The position numbers and the translations under genes are program-made. Shown in pieces: positions 1 to 8,026 of a DNA stretch of 64,000 bases. This DNA comes from Nitrospira sp. CG24A (GTDB lineage: Bacteria; Nitrospirota; Nitrospiria; Nitrospirales; Nitrospiraceae), in assembly GCA_002869925.2 (NCBI GenBank), contig NEWT02000032.1, positions 26,217 to 90,216 of the forward strand, given 5' to 3'. The notes beneath the pieces are model-generated. The model was given only the letters and a program-made list of their open reading frames with translations, did no database searches and had not been told where the DNA came from. Numbering within the stretch: the stretch's first letter is position 1; every line of letters starts with the position of its first letter.

Positions 1-2
1 CG

Positions 3-1295
3 AGTTTGAATGCCGCGTTGGTTAAGTTGCAGTGCCCTGAAGTGGATTTCATCTGCAAGGGTGATGGTGAACAGTTGGTCCTTGATCTGCTTGAACGGTT
101 TGATGATCCAGCTGATGTCGCCGGGCTGACCTGGGCTAAGGACGGTAGGGTCGTGCAGAATCCAGGACGCCCGATGGAGCGTCATCTCGATCAGTGGCCG
201 TTCCCCGATCGCGAAGGCCTTCCGCTCGATTTTATCGAGTCGATGCCGCTCGATGTGCCCGCCGTGCTCTCGATGGAGCGGTTCACGACGATGCAAACAT
301 CCCGCGGCTGCCCATGGCCCTGCGTGTTTTGCGACATTCCAATCTTCAATGAAGGCAAATGGCGCGCGCGGAGTGCTCAGCATGTGGTGCGTGAACTCAA
401 GTACCTCGAAGAATGCGGCTACGGGTCCGTCTATTTTGTCGACGACCATTTTCTGCTCCAACCTAAGCGAATTGAGGCGATTTGCCAAGGTGTCATGGAC
501 GAGAAGCTCTCGATCCAGTGGGGCATCGAAGGGCGCGTAGACTCGGTGGCCCAGCATTTATTTCCTGCCATGGCCAAGGCCCATTGCCGGACGGTCATGT
601 TCGGAATTGAAAGCGGGAGTCAGAAGATTCTGGATCGCCTCAAAAAAGAACAGACGTTGGAGGAAGTGGCCACCGCAGTCAAGAATGCCAAGGCGGCCGG
701 TATCGAGATCGTGCATGGCTTCTTCACCGTGGGCAATCCCGATGAAACGGTCGAAGATATGAACGCGACATTCGACCTAGCCTCCAAGCTGCCGCTCGAC
801 ACGTTCGGCTTCAATCGACTCTGTGTGTATCGGGGAACTCCACTTTGGCAGGAATACGTGAAGCGTGGGCTCGTCAGCGAAACCACCGATTGGTACAAGT
901 ATTTCAAATGTTCCACGATCGATCCAACCTGCTTGCCAGGAGAAGTGATCAACGAGGTCCGCCGTCAAGGGCTCAAGCGCCTGTTCGTGTACAAGCTTCT
1001 GCACTACCCCATCCAGACGTTCAGGTTGCTGCGGCGATTTCTCCGCTTCATGCCGGCGCGAGATGTGGCCTACATTATCATCAAGCCGTTCCTGGGAAAA
1101 AATAAAGGCGCCACAAAGGCAGAGGTGCTTTCGCGGGCGGTCGAACATGGCCAGATTAAAGATGCTGCGGCGGAGTTGACACAGATGACGGATGAAATGC
1201 TCCACAGCGTGATGGAGGAGTCGCGGCTGGAACGGCTACGCATCCAACAAGAAGCGGAAGGGTCGCGCGAGTTGCCGATGGTCCAAAGCCGCTAG
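3..1295 (+). CDS. B12-binding-type radical SAM protein, 5' end cut by window edge
   Basis: The reading frame is already open at the first bases of the window, so the TTG at 6 is probably not the real start and the N-terminal B12-binding domain is mostly missing. Its last piece may be the first 40 or so residues (a GDGEQ stretch typical of the end of such domains). The radical SAM core follows with a CxxxCxxC 4Fe-4S motif in the segment SRGCPWPCVFCD near residue 100, then a VDDHF strand and the GIESGSQ stretch. The family uses S-adenosylmethionine radical chemistry for methylations, ring contractions and similar steps. Hopanoid enzymes such as HpnP and HpnJ belong to the same broad group, and hopanoid genes occur further along, but nothing here fixes the substrate. 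Degenerate repeat sequence follows the stop codon. Confidence 0.85.
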   Translation, partial: SLNAALVKLQCPEVDFICKGDGEQLVLDLLERFDDPADVAGLTWAKDGRVVQNPGRPMERHLDQWPFPDREGLPLDFIESMPLDVPAVLSMERFTTMQTSRGCPWPCVFCDIPIFNEGKWRARSAQHVVRELKYLEECGYGSVYFVDDHFLLQPKRIEAICQGVMDEKLSIQWGIEGRVDSVAQHLFPAMAKAHCRTVMFGIESGSQKILDRLKKEQTLEEVATAVKNAKAAGIEIVHGFFTVGNPDETVEDMNATFDLASKLPLDTFGFNRLCVYRGTPLWQEYVKRGLVSETTDWYKYFKCSTIDPTCLPGEVINEVRRQGLKRLFVYKLLHYPIQTFRLLRRFLRFMPARDVAYIIIKPFLGKNKGATKAEVLSRAVEHGQIKDAAAELTQMTDEMLHSVMEESRLERLRIQQEAEGSRELPMVQSR

Positions 1296-1386
1296 CTGAA
1301 AAATAGTGAAGCGTTCCTCGTGAAGCATATCTCGCTAAGCCAGGAATCATTCTGTTTGCGAATGACGGTTTTCTGAGCATCCGCAA
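1296..1386. repeat. Degenerate copy of the stop-codon-abutting palindromic repeat
   Basis: Directly after the TAG of the radical SAM gene comes CTGAAAAATAG, and about 75 bases later TTTTCTGAGCATCC. These resemble the left and right ends of the repeat family seen at 12081, 18189, 21688, 24130 and 56248. The left end has lost its first bases and the inside does not match well, so this is a decayed copy at best. Confidence 0.4.
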
Positions 1387-1399
1387 GTCACCTCTCTTG

Positions 1400-2389
1400 T
1401 TACACTGCAATCCCCCAGAGTTGTTTCGCTGCCAAGCCAATCGCATAGCTCACGCTCACCGCTACGCTAATGATCGCGAGATTCAGCAGGATGCGGCGTT
1501 TCACGTCCATGCCGGATAGAAACGACAAGACCGTCGAAACCAGAATCACCATGAGCCCGGCGGTCATGACTGAGAACAGCGCATCTTTAGCGCCGACTAA
1601 GACCGGCAGCACCGGTACCAATGCGCCGATCATGTAGGCGGCCCCTACCACAAGGGCCGACCCGATGGGCGATTCCTCCATCGGACTCACCTCGGATTCT
1701 TCGCCTAAGAACACTTTCTTGGCCAGTTCCGTCGTTTTCACTTCTTTCTCACTGTTCAGCGCCAAGAACGAACCGGCGGCCATAGACAGGGCACCGGCTA
1801 CAGCTGTAGTCGATGCGGCAATCAAGACTGTCGTGGCACTGCCGAAGGCGCCGAAGAATCCGCTCACCGCACCGAGGATTTCTACCAAACCGTCGTTGAG
1901 TCCCAAGAAGATGTTTCGAATCCGTTCCGGGTTGATCTTCCGCTTGGTCAGCTCCGTGACGAGTACGTCCTCATGCTTGAACTCGTCCATCAAAATACCG
2001 CGCAGGGCTTCGCCGAGTGGCTTGCCCTCATACTCGCGCCACAGTGCCAGATACTTGCGCACGCCATGGACTTCGATGGCTTCGAGCACCAAATGGACGG
2101 CGGTTGAGCCGAAGATCCTGCAGACCAGTATCATGGCGGAAAGCTTGATCTGCCGACCGAGGTTCAACTCGTTGAGCTTGAGATTGAAGAACTTCTGCCA
2201 AAAGGCCAGGTGGGAGGTCTCCACTCTGATCAGTTCATCAAGAGTGTGGTGCACATCCAGCTGTGTCACCGCACGGAGCGCCTTGTAGAGCGAAAGGTCG
2301 AACAGTTCGTCGAGTACGAGCTGTCGGGCGAGCTTCGGATCATGGGTGGTGGAAGTTGAGACCGTATTCAAGGCCAGGGGAGATGGCAT
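1400..2389 (-). CDS. Ferritin-like / VIT1 fusion membrane protein (MbfA-like iron or manganese transporter)
   Basis: This 329-residue protein joins a ferritin-like domain (about residues 20-150) to a VIT1/CCC1-type membrane domain (about 155-329). Candidate di-iron ligands are visible: E57-xx-H60, E103/E106-H108 and E136-xx-H139, the ExxH pattern of rubrerythrin-like proteins. The membrane half has the GLNDGLVEILGAVSGF signature and about five hydrophobic segments. Related MbfA proteins in alphaproteobacteria export iron; plant and yeast VIT1/CCC1 move Fe or Mn into vacuoles. The likely role is relief of excess iron or manganese at the inner membrane, which suits a cell full of haem and Fe-S proteins. 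A small Cys-rich gene lies 56 bp upstream on the same strand and may be co-transcribed. The metal and the direction of transport are inference. Confidence 0.85.
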   Translation of the reverse strand: MPSPLALNTVSTSTTHDPKLARQLVLDELFDLSLYKALRAVTQLDVHHTLDELIRVETSHLAFWQKFFNLKLNELNLGRQIKLSAMILVCRIFGSTAVHLVLEAIEVHGVRKYLALWREYEGKPLGEALRGILMDEFKHEDVLVTELTKRKINPERIRNIFLGLNDGLVEILGAVSGFFGAFGSATTVLIAASTTAVAGALSMAAGSFLALNSEKEVKTTELAKKVFLGEESEVSPMEESPIGSALVVGAAYMIGALVPVLPVLVGAKDALFSVMTAGLMVILVSTVLSFLSGMDVKRRILLNLAIISVAVSVSYAIGLAAKQLWGIAV

Positions 2390-2445
2390 ACAACACTGCC
2401 TTGGCTCAGGGTGGCCTGATGAACGGACGAGTTATCTATCTCCGG

Positions 2446-2574
2446 TCAGCCGATCAGGACGTAGGCGCCAAAGCCGATAGCCGCGAGCAGTGCGACACTC
2501 AACATCACCTTCTCATGCCCACACATCCCTTGCTGTGCTTTGCAGACCGACAGAGAACACATGATCGCCATCAT
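2446..2574 (-). CDS. Small Cys-rich single-helix membrane protein, 42 aa
   Basis: Reading the minus strand from 2574 gives 42 residues starting MMAIMCSLSVCKAQQGMCGH and ending in one hydrophobic helix (about residues 24-41) before TGA. A strong ribosome site, AAAAGGAGG, lies 4-5 bases before the first ATG (a second ATG follows at once). The N-terminal part carries three cysteines (positions 6, 11, 18) and one histidine (20), which could bind a metal or a haem. It sits just upstream of the ferritin-VIT1 gene on the same strand, so a link to metal handling is plausible but unproven. I know of no family name for it. The strong ribosome site and clean composition make a real gene likely. Confidence 0.65.
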   Translation of the reverse strand: MMAIMCSLSVCKAQQGMCGHEKVMLSVALLAAIGFGAYVLIG

Positions 2575-2758
2575 AGCCTCCTTTTGTGCAGATGATGAAG
2601 GGTGGTATGTGAAACGATACGCCGCTCAGAATGCGTAGTCAACGCCGTTACGGTGATCCCTCCCAGCCTTCTTCTGCAGAAGGTGGACAAGGCCGCTGTT
2701 CTCCACAGCCCATCGCTCCGAGCCAATAGTTCGTATGCAGTGAGTCGGTGGGAAGGGC

Positions 2759-3961
2759 CTACTGAAGGATTGCCTGCTTCGTTTCATCCAGGTGCTTTTG
2801 GAGGTACTGCATGAAGGGTGTGCCGCCTGTTCCTACCGCCGTAGGGTTGCTGGCATGCGCCTGATATTGGCGGTGAATATAACTATCGGCGTAACCAATG
2901 TGGATCTCACGAAATTTGGCGAGAAGATCGACGCAGGCGCTATAGGCAGCCCAGAGATCGGGGGTGCGGAGTTTTCGATCGCGAACATAGCCGGCGAGCA
3001 ACGGACGCCCCAGATTATCGGTGGCTTTCTCGAGGTCCTGGAGGAAGGCACGGTGGCGAGGAGGCATGTAGTCGCGCATCTCTTGTAGATAGAGGGTCAA
3101 GGGGTCAGGGGCATGAGCGACTCCGAGTCCTGCGTCGAGACAAGGCACGATCGTGCTTTGTGCGCCGGTTTCACCTCGGAATTGTTGCGGCTGTGCAGTA
3201 TAGGCTTCGACGCCTTCGTAGGAAAGCCCGGTCGGCAAGGCAGGGCTATTCTTCCAGCCGTGGATATACGGTCTCACGCGGTTATAGTAGACATAGGGAT
3301 CGCAGCGCTCTTTCATCCTGAGTAGAGTGGCGCGCATCGCTGTCTGGGCCAACGCCAAGGATTTGAGGCCCAGCAAGACCTCGTCTTCTTTATCTGCGGC
3401 CGCACCCTTCATTGCGCGTAGGAGTCCCGCCAACCCTGGCCCCGCTTCCCGCTCGATCTGGATGTGGACCACGACAAACCATTCTTCATCCAAGCCGCCG
3501 AGAAAATTTTGAAGCAGTACCATGTTATCGAGCTGAATCGGCTTCGTTGTGTCGAGTCGACGCCAGTTATCGAGCGCATAGGATGCGTAGGAAAGAACTG
3601 GAGGTCGCCCAAGTCGCGTGGCGATTTGGTGCCAGGGTTGTGCCAATTGCGGGGGCAGCGTCGCGGCCGGCTGGTCCGGCACTTCCCATACATAGGCATG
3701 CCCGCAGAATGAAAGCATTCTCATCGCAGCCCGGTAATTTTCTGAGGGCCATGTTGGAGGGATGGCGGGAAGCAGTTGACGTTGCTCGTCGATGAAGCGT
3801 CGAACCGTCCGAGCGCTCAGTAATTTCGGGAGTTCGCGTCCAAGCTCGTTGAGCGCGGGGGAATCAGGTAGATGACCGAGGGGGTCCTGTGGGAGAAAAC
3901 CCTGTTCAGGGGAGATCTCGTAATCGGAAAGATCAAGGGAAGCGAAGTTCGTTGATCCCAT
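2759..3961 (-). CDS. Indoleamine 2,3-dioxygenase family haem protein
   Basis: The 400-residue product has the layout of indoleamine 2,3-dioxygenase: an N-terminal small domain, then a large helical domain. It shows RGETGAQST (about residues 262-270), the counterpart of the substrate-site Ser/Gly loop, and an FREIHIGYADSYI segment whose His (about 354) fits the proximal haem ligand. The family opens the indole ring of tryptophan with O2 to give N-formylkynurenine; a related branch (PrnB) acts in pyrrolnitrin synthesis. I chose the ATG at 3961 because AGAGG lies about 8 bases upstream; an in-frame GTG at 3979 would add six residues. No kynurenine-pathway genes flank it, so its role here (tryptophan breakdown, NAD supply or something else) is open. 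Confidence 0.85.
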   Translation of the reverse strand: MGSTNFASLDLSDYEISPEQGFLPQDPLGHLPDSPALNELGRELPKLLSARTVRRFIDEQRQLLPAIPPTWPSENYRAAMRMLSFCGHAYVWEVPDQPAATLPPQLAQPWHQIATRLGRPPVLSYASYALDNWRRLDTTKPIQLDNMVLLQNFLGGLDEEWFVVVHIQIEREAGPGLAGLLRAMKGAAADKEDEVLLGLKSLALAQTAMRATLLRMKERCDPYVYYNRVRPYIHGWKNSPALPTGLSYEGVEAYTAQPQQFRGETGAQSTIVPCLDAGLGVAHAPDPLTLYLQEMRDYMPPRHRAFLQDLEKATDNLGRPLLAGYVRDRKLRTPDLWAAYSACVDLLAKFREIHIGYADSYIHRQYQAHASNPTAVGTGGTPFMQYLQKHLDETKQAILQ

Positions 3962-4630
3962 AAGAAACCTCTGATCCACGCGATATCAGCATCCATCCCA
4001 CTCTACCACACCTTGAGTCAATCACAATCAGCGTATGGACTGGAAAATCAGCATGCCTCTGTTTGCAATCTTGCTCAGCGGACTGACAGTATTTCCCAGA
4101 AGTTTTCGGAACGAATGAGTATGTCATGATGAACGCGACGGCGAAGTGCTCTTGGGTCTATGGTAATAGGAGGAGGCGTTGACTTGTTCTGCTGACGGGT
4201 GGCCCTTCTCAGCGTGATCAGCTTGCCTGGGAACAGTCCAGCTCATCGATCTCACTCATGCCTTCGGAGGCACGATTGTATGGCTGACTGCATAGAGCCT
4301 TCAGGTCATTGCCCGGGAGGCAGCGGAGACGCTGGGCAGGTATTATTACGCTTCGAATCGCCTGGAAATGGCTGAACATGGGAGTGCCTGCATGATGCGC
4401 CCACTTACTTTGCTATGGGTGGGTAGACACTGGATCAGATACCGATCGAACACTTGGTTGGGGCTGGTGTCCGAATCGACGTGACAACCCAATGTGCGCG
4501 TAATCGGAATTGCCTCGTCACGATTCAAGATTTCGAACGATGGGAATCAGCGCATGGGCTGATTCCAAACAGGTCGATTGTGTTACGCCACTGTGCGAGA
4601 TTCAGACACTGAGCCAGAGGCCCAGAGACA
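3962..4630. other. Gene-poor gap between the dioxygenase and DUF6502 genes
   Basis: About 670 bases without a convincing gene. Only short frames without ribosome sites or recognisable motifs are present on either strand. I see no tRNA, clear terminator or repeat here. Confidence 0.5.
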
Positions 4631-4660
4631 TTGCTTTTGATGAAACTGTGAGACTATATT
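4631..4660 (+). promoter_or_regulatory. Candidate promoter of the DUF6502 gene, possibly leaderless
   Basis: TTGCTT and TATATT are separated by 18 bases. Transcription would start about 7 bases after the -10 box, which falls on the ATG at 4667. No Shine-Dalgarno sequence precedes that ATG (the bases are CCCCAA), consistent with a leaderless message. Confidence 0.45.
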
Positions 4661-4666
4661 CCCCAA

Positions 4667-5509
4667 ATGGCTCAATCTAAGCACGTGCAAGTGCTGTCCG
4701 CTGCGACCCTTCGCCTTCTGCGTCCATTGGTGAGGATCCTGCTCCGGAACAATATCTCGCATAGAACGTTCGCCGAACTTGCCAAGCTGGTGTATGCAGA
4801 GGTTGCGAACGCTGAGTTCGGAATCGCGGGTAAGAAACAAACAATCTCGAGGATTGCCATTCTCACTGGATTGACGCGCAAGGAAGTGCAACGGTTATTG
4901 GCGCAACCACCCGGGACCCGATCCATTATGGAGGAAGAGTATCATCGGGCTTCGCGGGTCATCACGGGATGGGTGCGAGACTCTGAATTCGGAGATGGGA
5001 AGGGGCATCCGCATCCACTGCGCATGGAAGGGAAGCGTGCATCATTCAGTGCGTTGGTCAAACGCTACAGTGGAGACATCCCTGTGCGAGCGATGTTGGA
5101 TGAGTTGCTGCGAGTCGGAGCCGTTAAACACTTGAAAGATGGACGGACTTGTCTCCTCTCGCGCGGGTATATTCCGCTGAAGGGTCCGGTTGAGAAATTG
5201 CATGTCCTCGGAACAGACACCGCCGACCTCATTGCAACCATCGACCATAACATGTATCAAAAACCATCCAAGCCCCGTTTCCAACGTAAGGTCATGTACG
5301 ACAACGTGCCCGTCGAGGTGGCGAAAGAATTTCAGGTCCTCGCCGCCGCGCAGGGCCAGGAATTGTTGGAGGCGATCGACCGTTGGCTTTCGCATCGAGA
5401 TCGTGATGTGAATCCCGCCGCGAAGGGGACTGGTCGCGTGCGTGTGGGGCTCGGAATTTATCAGTTTGAGGAACAACTGGATTCAGATCGGAAAGATTCA
5501 CGATCATGA
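4667..5509 (+). CDS. DUF6502 family protein
   Basis: The 280-residue soluble protein matches what I know as DUF6502. Residues 10-90 look like a helical DNA-binding-type region (LTGLTRKEVQRLL reads like a helix-turn-helix recognition part), and the C-terminal half has charged amphipathic segments. No signal peptide or membrane helix is present. Its last bases overlap the next gene by ATGA, so translation is probably coupled. DUF6502 genes are often next to DUF5666 lipoprotein genes, as here. The biochemical function is not known; a regulatory role is a guess from the helix-turn-helix-like part. Confidence 0.8.
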   Translation: MAQSKHVQVLSAATLRLLRPLVRILLRNNISHRTFAELAKLVYAEVANAEFGIAGKKQTISRIAILTGLTRKEVQRLLAQPPGTRSIMEEEYHRASRVITGWVRDSEFGDGKGHPHPLRMEGKRASFSALVKRYSGDIPVRAMLDELLRVGAVKHLKDGRTCLLSRGYIPLKGPVEKLHVLGTDTADLIATIDHNMYQKPSKPRFQRKVMYDNVPVEVAKEFQVLAAAQGQELLEAIDRWLSHRDRDVNPAAKGTGRVRVGLGIYQFEEQLDSDRKDSRS

Positions 5510-6522
5510 ACCGAACGTCTGGCCAGAATGTTCTTGCCATTCTGGCCCTGTTCTTGGCGCTCGCGTCGTGCGGCCCCAGCCCGCAAGCGGGCGGGGGTAT
5601 CGGTGGCACAGGGAACACGGCGACGGTGGTCTCTGCCCCAATCACCGGATTTGGGAGCGTATTTGTCTCTGGAGACGAGTACGAGACTGGCCATACGTCG
5701 ATGATGGTCGATAGGAAACCTGGCAGCCAAAGCGATCTCAAGAAAGGGATGATGGTGCGTGTCAACGCCACGTTGACTAAACGCTATGATACAAACGAGA
5801 CACTTGAACGCACGGCGAATACGCTGCTGTACGAAGATACGATTGAGGGGGTTGTGCAATCGGTGGCCTCGGATGGATCCAGGCTGATGGTCTTAGGTCA
5901 GACCGTCACGATCACGCCGACGACCACCCTGGATACCAGTATCCCAGGAAGTAATGTGCTGAGACTCGTGCCCGGTCGAGACCTCGTGGAGATCAGCGGG
6001 TTCGTCACAGGAGACGGGATGATTACGGCGACATTTGTTGGCTTGAAAACGTTTGACATGAAAACCGAAACGCCTGACTATCAGGTCAAGGGGCTCATTA
6101 AAAACCATAAGGTGACTCAAAAAACCTTCGAGATCGGTGCTCTGACCGTCGACTATCGCGATGCGGTGTTGAACGATATGCCAGGTCAGCTAAACGAGCT
6201 TTGGGACGGTCTGCTGGTTGACGTGGATGGCAAGCAGGTGTCATCAGGTGGGGCAGGCCTATCCGGCGTTCGCATGACCGCAACGCTGGTATGGCCGGAA
6301 GGATTAGGCTCCGAAGATAGCGAGTACACCAATATTGAAGGATTCGTGACCCAGGTGTTCGGTCCGGGCGAGTTCTCCATCGGCAACGTGCGTGTATTGA
6401 CAAATGCCGATACCATGGTTGAAGGCGGAGCCCTGAGCGACATCAAGGTCGGCGCTCACCTAGAGGTGCATGGCCCACTGATTGCCGGTATTGTGAATGC
6501 GACGAAAGTGGAGTTTGAGTGA
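5506..6522 (+). CDS. DUF5666 domain lipoprotein
   Basis: The product has a lipoprotein signal (hydrophobic residues 9-20, lipobox ending in C22) followed by a Gly-rich linker and repeated small beta domains of the DUF5666 type, for example the GFGSVFVSGDEYET segment and several later G-x-V-E/D-x-x-G strands. These domains look like OB or barrel folds in envelope proteins. It starts inside the stop of the DUF6502 gene (ATGA overlap), so the two form an operon. The protein is expected on the outside of the inner membrane or in the outer membrane. No enzymatic motif is visible. Confidence 0.85.
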   Translation: MNRTSGQNVLAILALFLALASCGPSPQAGGGIGGTGNTATVVSAPITGFGSVFVSGDEYETGHTSMMVDRKPGSQSDLKKGMMVRVNATLTKRYDTNETLERTANTLLYEDTIEGVVQSVASDGSRLMVLGQTVTITPTTTLDTSIPGSNVLRLVPGRDLVEISGFVTGDGMITATFVGLKTFDMKTETPDYQVKGLIKNHKVTQKTFEIGALTVDYRDAVLNDMPGQLNELWDGLLVDVDGKQVSSGGAGLSGVRMTATLVWPEGLGSEDSEYTNIEGFVTQVFGPGEFSIGNVRVLTNADTMVEGGALSDIKVGAHLEVHGPLIAGIVNATKVEFE

Positions 6523-6534
6523 GAGATGGAACGT

Positions 6535-6896
6535 CACGCGACTGTGCCCCGATCAATTCGAACGACAGCACCCTAACGTTGACAGGCTTGGGATGTTTCA
6601 CGGCCAGGGAAACCGACGCCTTCTCGCCGATCTCCGAGTCGGGGACCACCTTTGAGGTTGTATTGCCATCTTGACCGAAGAAGTGGCGCGGAGTAACCCC
6701 AAGTCCACCCCTTTGGGGCAGAGATTGATCATCTCTGCCGCAGATCCAATTGTCGTTCTGCTTGGAGCGTCTATCGATACGTCGTCGATCTCTGATGGCG
6801 GATGTAGAGGACGTGATGGAGTGACTGGGAGAAAGGCCTTCTTTGCCGACCTCTCAAGTGGGCAAGAACGTTATCCTCCACGATAACCCATCAGGC
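6535..6896 (+). pseudogene. Possible decayed DUF5666-like fragment
   Basis: Short pieces in different frames read like DUF5666 repeats: TLTLTGLGCFTARET near 6565-6610, a GASIDTSSISDGG segment near 6765-6800 followed by KAFFADLSSG, and, one frame over, KNVILHDNPSGK just before a stop. The order fits a single frameshifted ancestral reading frame downstream of the intact DUF5666 gene. It could be noise; no start codon or ribosome site is evident. Confidence 0.3.
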
Positions 6897-6926
6897 AAAT
6901 GAATCGTGACTGGGAACGCTCACCGT

Positions 6927-7877
6927 TTAGGGCACAGTCTTCCGCTGAGGCGAGGTAGATTGGCGCTTCTTCGTTTTTTCTGCTTCTACCTCAAGCTCAG
7001 CGAGTCGGCGCTGCATCGCGTGCATATCTTCCTTCAAGGCATCGAGTTCTGCAGCTTGGTTCATAACCAGGGCTTTGACAGCGCGCATCTCTTCGTCCTG
7101 TGTCGCCTGCGCCTCCTGAGAGATAATAGCGCCGTTGGCCGATTTCATGGATGAAGGGGTATCCTGAGAAACGGCGGTTGGGGAATCTGAATACAGTGGT
7201 TGAGACTGTCCTGGCGCCGACGAAGATGTCTTCACCCCGGTGGCCAGCAGGCCATAGTCGATGACGAGTGTGGCCAGGGGAGGTGGATTCAGCAAGTCAG
7301 GCTGTTCATTGAGGCTCGACCGCCTCGTTGTTTCTGGAACAAACCCGATCTGGCGTGGCTCCAACCCTCTCGGATTACGAGCCTGACGATCCAGTTTCGC
7401 GCCAGAATTTCCTCTTCCTATACTCGCACGATAGTGGGTGAGTGCGAGATGCAGCAACCGTCCCTGCACGTAGAGCACCCCGCCGGTGGTCTCACGCCCC
7501 GCATCCGTGCCGCGGAGAATGCGAAATCCGACGAGCTGGCCGTTCATTGCTTTGGACAGAGCGGTACTCATCAGTGGGCTGAGGAATCCAGTATCCTCAT
7601 CGGAAAACACCCGCATCGCAGTGGTCGTGTCGTTCGGCAGGACCTGAACCTGTACACCACGAAGCACGTGCGTGAGCACCACGGGACTCACGAACACTGG
7701 ATGGGCCGTCTTGAACCATGAATCCTCCACACTTTGGAGAGACACCGCGCCTCGTGGACCATCAGCAAAAACTGTATCCACAGTCTTGTGAGAAGTGGCG
7801 CATGCACTGACAAGCAGGCACACCGCACTCGCGAGGGCTGCAAGACTGAATCGAGTTCTTTTCATGGGGCGCTGCAA
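6927..7877 (-). CDS. Predicted lipoprotein with C-terminal coiled coil, unknown function
   Basis: The 316-residue product has a lipoprotein signal with Cys at residue 26 (VSAC), a middle region with many beta-strand-like segments (about 40-200), a low-complexity Ser/Pro linker, and a C-terminal coiled coil rich in Glu/Lys/Met (about 255-305) with a basic tail. I do not recognise a family. The start is uncertain: ATGs occur at 7877 and 7865 with no clear ribosome site. It follows the cytochrome/porin operon on the same strand but is 150 bp away and may be separate. The coiled coil could mediate oligomerisation in the periplasm. Confidence 0.7.
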   Translation of the reverse strand: MQRPMKRTRFSLAALASAVCLLVSACATSHKTVDTVFADGPRGAVSLQSVEDSWFKTAHPVFVSPVVLTHVLRGVQVQVLPNDTTTAMRVFSDEDTGFLSPLMSTALSKAMNGQLVGFRILRGTDAGRETTGGVLYVQGRLLHLALTHYRASIGRGNSGAKLDRQARNPRGLEPRQIGFVPETTRRSSLNEQPDLLNPPPLATLVIDYGLLATGVKTSSSAPGQSQPLYSDSPTAVSQDTPSSMKSANGAIISQEAQATQDEEMRAVKALVMNQAAELDALKEDMHAMQRRLAELEVEAEKTKKRQSTSPQRKTVP

Positions 7878-8026
7878 TGTAGAAGCCTTCGGCTATCGGG
7901 CACTGTACCACAACGCTCAGAAGATCGTGATTGAAAATGGATGCTGTGACCGGAGCCAGTTTTATGAGCCAACTCCGGTCCAGTAGAAACGAATCGTGGC
8001 GCACACGCCTCGTACGGAATTTCGAA

